In this document: positions 58,267 to 64,000 of the stretch, in pieces
How positions within the stretch are numbered: the first letter of the stretch is position 1
Layout of the letters: each line of letters starts with the position of its first letter
Assembly (NCBI RefSeq): GCF_011758805.1
Contig: NZ_JAANOW010000001.1
Location: forward strand, 2,604,001-2,668,000
Length of the DNA stretch: 64,000 nt
Direction of reading: 5' to 3'
Origin: Mycolicibacterium fluoranthenivorans
Lineage (GTDB): Bacteria > Actinomycetota > Actinomycetes > Mycobacteriales > Mycobacteriaceae
The notes under the pieces: generated by a model
The model's input: only the letters and a program-made list of their open reading frames with translations
Told to the model about the DNA's origin: nothing
The model's database searches: none
Translations under genes and position numbers: made by a program

Positions 58267-59037
58267 GTGTTGGCCGCCATCGCAGTGATCCCGTCGGCTC
58301 CTGTGCTGGTGCCGGAGCTTGCCGGCGCGGCCGCCGCCGAACTGGCCGATATGCGCACGGCTGTCCTGGCGGCGGCCTCGGCCCTGCCGTCGCGTTGGAT
58401 CGTGGTCGGGACGGGGCGCGACACCGGCCTGATCGGGCCCGGCGATGCGGGCACCTTCGCCGGTTACGGGGTCGATCTGCCGGTGCGTCTGTCGCCCGAC
58501 GCGACCGGCCCGGTGACCGAGCTGCCGCTGTGCGCGCTGATCGCCGGGTGGGTGCGGGGGCAGGTGGCAGCGCAGGCCTGCGCCGAGGTGAGGGTGTACC
58601 GCGACGATCTGGATACGCCCGCGGCACTGACCGCCGGACGTGAGCTGCGCGTCACGATCGACCAGGCCGGCGACGACATCGGCGTGCTCGTCGTCGCCGA
58701 CGGTGTACACACCCTGACCCCGTGGGCCCCCGGTGGGTACGACCCGGATTCGCCTGCCGCCCAGCAGGCGCTCGACGATGCCCTGGCCGCAGGTGACACC
58801 GCGGCGCTGGCCCGGCTCGATGCGGGTGTGCTGGGCCGGGCGGCCTATCAGGTGCTGGCCGGGCTGGGGACGCCTTCTCACGCCGAGGAGCTCTACCGCG
58901 GGGCGCCCTACGGGGTGGGGTACTTCGTGGGCGTGTGGACGCCGGCGGGGGGATGTGCACCGGCGGGCTGGAGCGCAGCGACCGGGGGATGTGCACCGGC
59001 GGGCTGGAGCGCAGCGACCGGGGGATGTGAACCGTGA
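58267..59037 (+). CDS. Class III extradiol dioxygenase-like protein (Rv2728c-like) with repetitive tail
   Basis: A 256-residue protein of the LigB/MEMO-like fold: [39 protein letters not shown] and [13 protein letters not shown]. It corresponds in position to Rv2728c, of unknown function. The conserved domain ends with a YFVGVWTP strand; after it comes a recent 12-residue duplication ([12 protein letters not shown] twice, then GGCEP). The GTG start has a leaderless -10 element, and the stop overlaps miaA. Confidence 0.8.
   Translation: MLAAIAVIPSAPVLVPELAGAAAAELADMRTAVLAAASALPSRWIVVGTGRDTGLIGPGDAGTFAGYGVDLPVRLSPDATGPVTELPLCALIAGWVRGQVAAQACAEVRVYRDDLDTPAALTAGRELRVTIDQAGDDIGVLVVADGVHTLTPWAPGGYDPDSPAAQQALDDALAAGDTAALARLDAGVLGRAAYQVLAGLGTPSHAEELYRGAPYGVGYFVGVWTPAGGCAPAGWSAATGGCAPAGWSAATGGCEP
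58948..59030 (+). repeat. 36-bp in-frame tandem repeat at the 3' end of the dioxygenase-like gene
   Basis: Two exact 36-bp copies and an 11-bp partial third start GGGGGATGTGCACC and contain GGAGCGCAGCGACC, a 14-mer also found before ftsK. The duplication lengthens the protein without a frameshift and runs up to the miaA start. Confidence 0.85.
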
Positions 59038-59933
59038 GACCGGTCGCAGTCATCGGACCCACGGGCACCGGGAAGTCGGCGCTGGCGCTGGACCTGGCCG
59101 AACGGCTCGGCGGGGAGATCGTGAACGCCGACGCGATGCAGCTCTACCGGGGCATGGACATCGGGACCGCCAAACTTCCCGTGGCGCAGCGCCGTGGAAT
59201 CCCGCATCACCAACTCGACGTCATCGACGTCACCGTGAACGCGTCGGTCGCGCGCTACCAGGAAAGCGCCGCCGCCGATATCGAGGCGATCATGAACCGC
59301 GGCGCGGTACCGGTGATCGTCGGCGGATCGATGCTCTACATCCAGTCGCTGTTGGATCAGTGGTCGTTCCCGGCCACCGATCCGGTGGTGCGGGCCCGCT
59401 GGGAGGCGCGGCTGGCCGAGGTGGGTGTCGCGGCCCTGCACGCCGAACTCACCCGGGTCGATCCGCAGGCCGGCGCCTCCATCCTGGACAGTGACGGCAG
59501 GCGCATCGTGCGCGCGCTGGAGGTGGTGGAACTCACCGGCCAACCGTTCGCCGCCTCGGCACCCCGGATCGGCACACCGCGCTGGGACACCGCGATCATC
59601 GGATTAGACTGGGACACAGCTGTTTTGGACGATCGGCTGCAGCAACGCACCGATGCGATGTTCGATGACGGGCTGGTCGCCGAAGTGACCGGACTGATCG
59701 CCAAGGGGCTGCGCACGGGCGTGACGGCGTCGCGGGCGCTGGGTTACGCCCAGGTGCTGGCCGACTTGGACGCCGGTGGCGACGGATCGTCCGCGCGGGA
59801 GCCCACCTTCGTGGGCACCCGCCGCTATGTGCGCCGGCAACGGTCCTGGTTCCGCCGCGACCACCGGGTGCACTGGCTCGACGGTTCGGCGCCGGACCTG
59901 GCCACGGCCGCAGTGGCTATCCTGGACAAATGA
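59034..59933 (+). CDS. miaA: tRNA dimethylallyltransferase
   Basis: A 299-residue enzyme that prenylates adenosine 37 of tRNAs, providing the substrate for MiaB. The P-loop is [12 protein letters not shown], and [26 protein letters not shown] and the [15 protein letters not shown] tRNA-binding helix are all standard. It starts with GTG, overlapping the previous stop, and overlaps dapF by 4 bp at its end. Confidence 0.96.
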   Translation: MRPVAVIGPTGTGKSALALDLAERLGGEIVNADAMQLYRGMDIGTAKLPVAQRRGIPHHQLDVIDVTVNASVARYQESAAADIEAIMNRGAVPVIVGGSMLYIQSLLDQWSFPATDPVVRARWEARLAEVGVAALHAELTRVDPQAGASILDSDGRRIVRALEVVELTGQPFAASAPRIGTPRWDTAIIGLDWDTAVLDDRLQQRTDAMFDDGLVAEVTGLIAKGLRTGVTASRALGYAQVLADLDAGGDGSSAREPTFVGTRRYVRRQRSWFRRDHRVHWLDGSAPDLATAAVAILDK

Positions 59934-60832
59934 AGTTTGCGAAGGGGCACGGGACGCAGAACGATTTCGTGCTGCTGCCCGACCTGGAGGCACAGGCGCG
60001 GCTCACGCCGGCCGCGGTGTCCGCATTGTGCGACCGGCGCCGCGGACTGGGGGCAGACGGCGTGCTGCGCGTCACCACCGCCGGCGCGGCATTGCGCGCA
60101 GGGGTCTTCGGTGCGCTACCCGAAGGGGTGGCTGCGCAGGACTGGTACATGGACTACCGCAATGCCGACGGTTCGATCGCCCAGATGTGCGGGAACGGGG
60201 TCCGGGTGTTCACCCACTACCTTCGGGCCTCCGGGCTGGAGCGACGCGACGAGTTCGTCGTGGGATCGCTGGCCGGGCCGCGCCCGGTGGTGGTGCACCA
60301 CGGCGATGATGTCAACGCCGAGGTGACCGTCGACATGGGCAAGGCCAACGTGGTGGGTAGCGGATCGGCCGTCGTCGCCGGGCGCAGCTTCGACGGGCTG
60401 GCCGTCGACGTCGGCAACCCACACCTGGCGTGTGTGACCGACCTGAGCACGACGGCGCTGGCGGTGCTCGATGTCGCGGCTCCGGTGTCCTTCGACGCGG
60501 CTCAGTTCCCCGAAGGAGTCAACGTCGAGGTGCTGACCGCGCCCCAGAAACTCCCCGAGTCGCTGCGCTCCGGCCCGTCGGTCGACGGGTTTGTCTCGAT
60601 GCGCGTACACGAGCGTGGTGTCGGCGAAACCCGTTCCTGTGGAACGGGAACGGTGGCCGCAGTGGTCGCGGCCCTGCAGCACACCGGGGCGAGCACCGGT
60701 TCTCTGCTGGTGCGCATTCCCGGCGGTGAGGTCACCGTCACCGTCACCGAGGCCACCAGCTACCTGCGCGGCCCATCGGTGCTCGTCGCCCACGGCGAGA
60801 TCGCCGACACCTGGTGGGACGCGCAGATTTGA
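59930..60832 (+). CDS. dapF: Diaminopimelate epimerase
   Basis: A 300-residue cofactor-free racemase making meso-diaminopimelate for lysine and peptidoglycan. The two catalytic cysteines are in MCGNGVRVF and [23 protein letters not shown] at the start is the substrate loop. With dapB and dapA this gives three enzymes of one pathway in the window. Coupled to miaA by an ATGA overlap. Confidence 0.97.
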   Translation: MKFAKGHGTQNDFVLLPDLEAQARLTPAAVSALCDRRRGLGADGVLRVTTAGAALRAGVFGALPEGVAAQDWYMDYRNADGSIAQMCGNGVRVFTHYLRASGLERRDEFVVGSLAGPRPVVVHHGDDVNAEVTVDMGKANVVGSGSAVVAGRSFDGLAVDVGNPHLACVTDLSTTALAVLDVAAPVSFDAAQFPEGVNVEVLTAPQKLPESLRSGPSVDGFVSMRVHERGVGETRSCGTGTVAAVVAALQHTGASTGSLLVRIPGGEVTVTVTEATSYLRGPSVLVAHGEIADTWWDAQI

Positions 60833-60907
60833 GCCGGGCCCCCTCTTCGGCAGCGCCGAAAACGGTTCGCCAATCGGCAACCTGGCGTGTCACCATCGGT
60901 ATCACTC

Positions 60908-62311
60908 ATGACTGAATCTCCGCATCGCGACCCGACCGTCGGCGAACTCGCCCTCGAAGACCGCGCCGCGCTGCGTCGCGTGGCCGGACTGTCGACCGAA
61001 CTGGCCGATGTCACCGAGGTCGAATACCGCCAGTTGCGCCTCGAGCGGGTGGTGCTGGTGGGGGTGTGGACCGAGGGCAGCGCCGCCGATGCCGATGCCA
61101 GCCTGGCCGAATTGGCCGCCCTGGCCGAGACCGCCGGCTCGGAAGTGCTCGAAGGGTTGGTCCAGCGCCGTGACAAGCCGGATCCGTCGACCTACATCGG
61201 ATCGGGCAAGGCACAGGAGCTGCGCGAGATGGTGCTGGCCACCGGTGCCGACACCGTCATCTGCGACGGTGAGCTGTCGCCAGCCCAGCTGAACTCGCTG
61301 GAGAAGATCGTCAAGGTCAAGGTCATCGACCGCACCGCGTTGATCCTGGACATCTTCGCCCAGCACGCGACCTCCGCCGAGGGCAAGGCTCAGGTGGCCT
61401 TCGCGCAGATGGAGTACATGCTGCCCAGGCTGCGGGGCTGGGGCGAGTCGATGTCGCGTCAGGGCGGCGGCGCCGGCGGCAGCAGCGGCGGGGTGGGCAC
61501 CCGCGGTCCCGGTGAGACGAAGATCGAGACCGACCGGCGCCGGATCCGCGAGCGAATGAGCAAGCTGCGCCGCGAGATTCGCGATATGAAGAAGATTCGC
61601 GATACCCAGCGGGGCAAGCGGCGCTCGGCCGACATCCCCGCGGTGGCGATCGTCGGCTACACCAACGCGGGTAAGTCCAGTCTGCTCAATGCACTGACGG
61701 GTGCCGGGGTGCTGGTGGAGAACGCGCTGTTCGCCACCCTGGAACCCACCACGCGGCGCGGGCAACTGGCGGACGGTCGCCCGTTCGTGCTCACCGATAC
61801 TGTCGGATTCGTGCGGCACCTGCCCACCCAGCTGGTCGAGGCATTCCGCTCGACGCTGGAGGAGGTGGTCGATGCGGATCTGCTGGTACACGTCGTCGAC
61901 GGCTCCGATGTGAATCCGATGGCCCAGATCAGTGCCGTGCGCCAGGTCGTGCGCGATGTGTACGCCGAGCATGACCGGTCCGTCGCGCCCGAACTCGTGG
62001 TGGTCAACAAGATCGACGCCGCCGGCGATCTGGCCCTGGCGCAACTGCGCCGTGCGCTACCCGACGCGGTGTTCGTGTCCGCACGCACCGGCGAGGGACT
62101 CGACCTGCTGCAGCAGCGGTTGACCGCCCTGGTCGAACCGACCGACGCCTTCATCGACGTCACCATCCCGTACGACCGGGGTGACCTGGTGGCGAGGGTG
62201 CACGCCGAGGGGCGTATCGACGCGACTGAGCACACCGCGGACGGCACCAGGATCACCGCGCGGGTGCCGGTTTCGCTGGCCGCGAGCCTGCGCGAGTACA
62301 GCAGCGGATAA
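60908..62311 (+). CDS. hflX: GTPase HflX
   Basis: A 467-residue ribosome-associated GTPase that splits stalled or stressed ribosomes. An N-terminal nucleotide-binding domain (PDPSTYIGSGKAQELRE) and a Gly-rich hinge (GGGAGGSSGGVGTRGPGETKIETDRR) precede the G domain with P-loop GYTNAGKSS, DTVGFV and NKID. In mycobacteria it is linked to macrolide tolerance. The start is uncertain; an in-frame GTG lies 21 nt upstream. It converges with the PE-PPE gene. Confidence 0.93.
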   Translation: MTESPHRDPTVGELALEDRAALRRVAGLSTELADVTEVEYRQLRLERVVLVGVWTEGSAADADASLAELAALAETAGSEVLEGLVQRRDKPDPSTYIGSGKAQELREMVLATGADTVICDGELSPAQLNSLEKIVKVKVIDRTALILDIFAQHATSAEGKAQVAFAQMEYMLPRLRGWGESMSRQGGGAGGSSGGVGTRGPGETKIETDRRRIRERMSKLRREIRDMKKIRDTQRGKRRSADIPAVAIVGYTNAGKSSLLNALTGAGVLVENALFATLEPTTRRGQLADGRPFVLTDTVGFVRHLPTQLVEAFRSTLEEVVDADLLVHVVDGSDVNPMAQISAVRQVVRDVYAEHDRSVAPELVVVNKIDAAGDLALAQLRRALPDAVFVSARTGEGLDLLQQRLTALVEPTDAFIDVTIPYDRGDLVARVHAEGRIDATEHTADGTRITARVPVSLAASLREYSSG

Positions 62312-62321
62312 CGCGGACGGG

Positions 62322-63980
62322 TCAGGCAGCCGCCGCGGCGGTTGAAGTGCTGTCCTTGGCGGCCGCCGGTGTGGTGGATTCCGCGGTGGTGCTGGGGGTT
62401 TCGGGCTTCGATTCAGGTGTGGTGTCCGGTTTGGCGGCGGGCTGGGTCTGTGCTTCGGTGCCGGTCTTGGTGGTGCCGGAGGTGGTGCCGTGCTTGCCGG
62501 TCACGGTGTCGTGGAACTGACGTACCAGCTGGGCCAGCGGCGCGGAGCCGATCGGCCCACGCACCTTGGGCCGGGGTGTGACGGGCGTGCTCGGCGGCTC
62601 GGTCTTGGTGTCGGTGGTCTCCGGGGTCTCGGTCTTCTTGTTGTCGCCGGGATCAGTGGCCTCGGTCTTGTTGTCCACCAAGGTTTTCGGGGTTTCCTGG
62701 GTGTCCTTCTTGGCGGTCGCCAGGTTGGTCGCCAGGTTGGTCGCCAGGTTGGTCGCCGTGGTGGTCGTCGTGGTGGTCGCTGTGGTGGTCGCCGTGGCAT
62801 TCGCCGCGGCCAGGTTGGTCGAGGTGACCGGCGCGGGCTTTGGCGGCGCTTTGATGCCGATATCGGCGAGGGCGGCCTTGACGCCTTCGCCGAGGGCCTT
62901 GACGATATCGCCGGTGAGCTTGACGGGATTGATGTTGAGCGGGATCAGCCGGAAGGGGGCCGGCACGCCGGGGCTGAGGGTGCGGTCGTACCCGGTGTCG
63001 ATGAGCACGCGCAGGACCGGTTCGAGCAGGTCCACGATCGGCTTGACGATGAAGCTGGTGTGGGTGAACCCGCCGAATTCCAGGAACGGCCGGACCAGCG
63101 GCAGCGTCTTGGTGGGGATGGTGATGTAGCGGGTGTCGCCGTAGTCGCTCCAGTTGGCCTGGTTGTCGAGTTCGGCTTTCAGTTCGTCTTCGGTGTACCC
63201 GTCGGGTAGTTCGTTGGGACCGGTGCGGCCATTGGGTGCCAGGTAGCTGCCGTGCACGTACCAGAAGCCGGCCAGGGCGTTGAGGGTGGCCAGTGCGTTG
63301 AGCGGATAGAGCGGGAAGTCGGATACGCCGTCGTATTCGAACGCGATATCGGTGGCGCAGCGCTCGTCACAGGTGTTGGTCGGCGCGGGCAGGCCGAAGG
63401 TGGCGTCCAGGATCGGTACGTGCCCCAGGAGGGCGAGCCGTTCGAACAGTCCGCCGTTGGGCCGGTTGGTGTTCCCGATCATCACGAATGAGATGGCGTC
63501 CGGATTGGCGCCCAGGTCGCCGAGATTGCGCTTCTCGCGGCTGACGATATTGCCGCCCTGCGAGTACCCGAAGATGACGATCGGGGTGTTCGGTGTTCCG
63601 GGTGGCGTCGGATGCAGTGTCCCGTCGAGGGTGGATTCGAGAGTGGCCAGGCCCTTACCCGTCGACACATCCCACTTGGCGCCGCTGAGGCCGCCCCACC
63701 CGGCCAGCGGGATGGGCCAGAACTGTGCCGGGTAGTCGATGGGTTTCACCGTGCAGTCGGTCGACGTGCTCGAGCACGACGGTGTGTAGGGCGCGACGTA
63801 GTAGTCCAGTGCGTGGGCGATGTAGTTGTCCACCTTGGTCGCATCCGGGACGCCGGTGCCGGGCACCAGGAGCACGGTCGCGGCCAGGGCGACGGCCATG
63901 CTCATCGTCGCACCGATGGCGACGAACACGGCCGTCAGCAGCGCCAGCACGGTCAGTACGGATCGTTTTGCGATATCCAT
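62322..63980 (-). CDS. Secreted PE-PPE domain serine hydrolase with Thr-rich tail
   Basis: A 552-residue protein. The signal sequence (MDIAKRSVLTVLALLTAVFVAIGATMSMAVALAA region) precedes a PE-PPE alpha/beta-hydrolase domain: VLLVPGTGVPDATKV, then the nucleophile elbow IFGYSQGGNI, and two Cys pairs (SCSSTSTDC, CDERC) likely forming disulfides. From about residue 390 the chain is a Thr/Ala/Lys/Glu/Pro-rich tail with a short repeat (NLAT three times). No PE or PPE domain is attached. It is probably an exported esterase or lipase. Confidence 0.82.
   Translation of the reverse strand: MDIAKRSVLTVLALLTAVFVAIGATMSMAVALAATVLLVPGTGVPDATKVDNYIAHALDYYVAPYTPSCSSTSTDCTVKPIDYPAQFWPIPLAGWGGLSGAKWDVSTGKGLATLESTLDGTLHPTPPGTPNTPIVIFGYSQGGNIVSREKRNLGDLGANPDAISFVMIGNTNRPNGGLFERLALLGHVPILDATFGLPAPTNTCDERCATDIAFEYDGVSDFPLYPLNALATLNALAGFWYVHGSYLAPNGRTGPNELPDGYTEDELKAELDNQANWSDYGDTRYITIPTKTLPLVRPFLEFGGFTHTSFIVKPIVDLLEPVLRVLIDTGYDRTLSPGVPAPFRLIPLNINPVKLTGDIVKALGEGVKAALADIGIKAPPKPAPVTSTNLAAANATATTTATTTTTTTATNLATNLATNLATAKKDTQETPKTLVDNKTEATDPGDNKKTETPETTDTKTEPPSTPVTPRPKVRGPIGSAPLAQLVRQFHDTVTGKHGTTSGTTKTGTEAQTQPAAKPDTTPESKPETPSTTAESTTPAAAKDSTSTAAAAA
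62715..62757 (-). repeat. 12-bp tandem repeat in the PE-PPE protein tail
   Basis: GGTCGCCAGGTT (plus strand) is repeated 3.6 times head to tail, encoding ATNLATNLATNLAT on the minus strand. It is a variable-number candidate in a low-complexity tail. Confidence 0.8.
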
Positions 63981-64000
63981 CTGCTCACCTTGTCGTCCGA

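Overview
The window is chromosomal DNA from a fast-growing environmental mycobacterium (Mycolicibacterium type). The evidence is gene order and protein similarity recalled from M. tuberculosis and M. smegmatis: dapB end, DLH hydrolase, thyA-dfrA, dapA-rnj, SAM methyltransferase, mycofactocin-type SDR, ftsK, argA, pgsA, clgR-pspA-pspM, ephG, a GT1 glycosyltransferase, DUF3046, recA-recX, gluABCD, miaB, a DUF349 gene, miaA, dapF, hflX. Most genes are GC-rich. Many starts are leaderless, with a TANNNT -10 hexamer about 7 nt before an ATG or GTG.

Layout. 1-10 kb: 3' end of dapB, two small conserved genes, a DUF1254 protein, a P450/ABC1-kinase pair with a divergent TetR, CitE-like lyase, DLH hydrolase, thyA-dfrA and an AlkX/YcaQ-like protein. 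10-16.5 kb: accessory DNA with a secreted glycoside hydrolase carrying a long Thr/Ser/Ala tail, an APC permease and S33 peptidase probably controlled by a divergent FadR-type GntR regulator, and a deaminase-fold protein. thyX, which I expect just upstream of dapA, is not there.

17.5-23.5 kb: the most unusual segment. A block of AT-rich foreign DNA starts right after dapA. It carries a complete but foreign-looking RNase J gene, then a tight run of HAD hydrolase, Pol-beta-type nucleotidyltransferase and alkaline-phosphatase-superfamily enzyme, then a separately promoted protein with two C-terminal membrane helices. After a 263-bp non-coding scar, the last 20 codons and stop of a typical mycobacterial rnj survive. 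The resident rnj therefore appears to have been replaced by a divergent copy that arrived with a four-gene cassette. I cannot assign the cassette a known function, and it is my main candidate for an undescribed system.

23.5-33.9 kb is conserved core: methyltransferase, SDR, monooxygenase-like protein, ftsK, divergent argA/pgsA, the envelope-stress operon clgR-pspA-pspM behind a SigE-like promoter, ephG, glycosyltransferase and DUF3046. 33.8-48.0 kb is one minus-strand block encoding a group 1h (Hhy) high-affinity [NiFe]-hydrogenase: hypA, hypB, hhyS, hhyL, hhyE, three uncharacterised proteins, a 39-residue membrane peptide, an endopeptidase, a second hypC, hypF, hypC, hypD, hypE and a DUF6390-like gene. 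It lies between DUF3046 and recA. 48-64 kb returns to core: recA with a LexA box and a PafBC-type promoter, recX, an SDR/TetR pair, the gluABCD amino-acid ABC transporter, miaB, miaA, dapF, hflX and a secreted PE-PPE-domain hydrolase.
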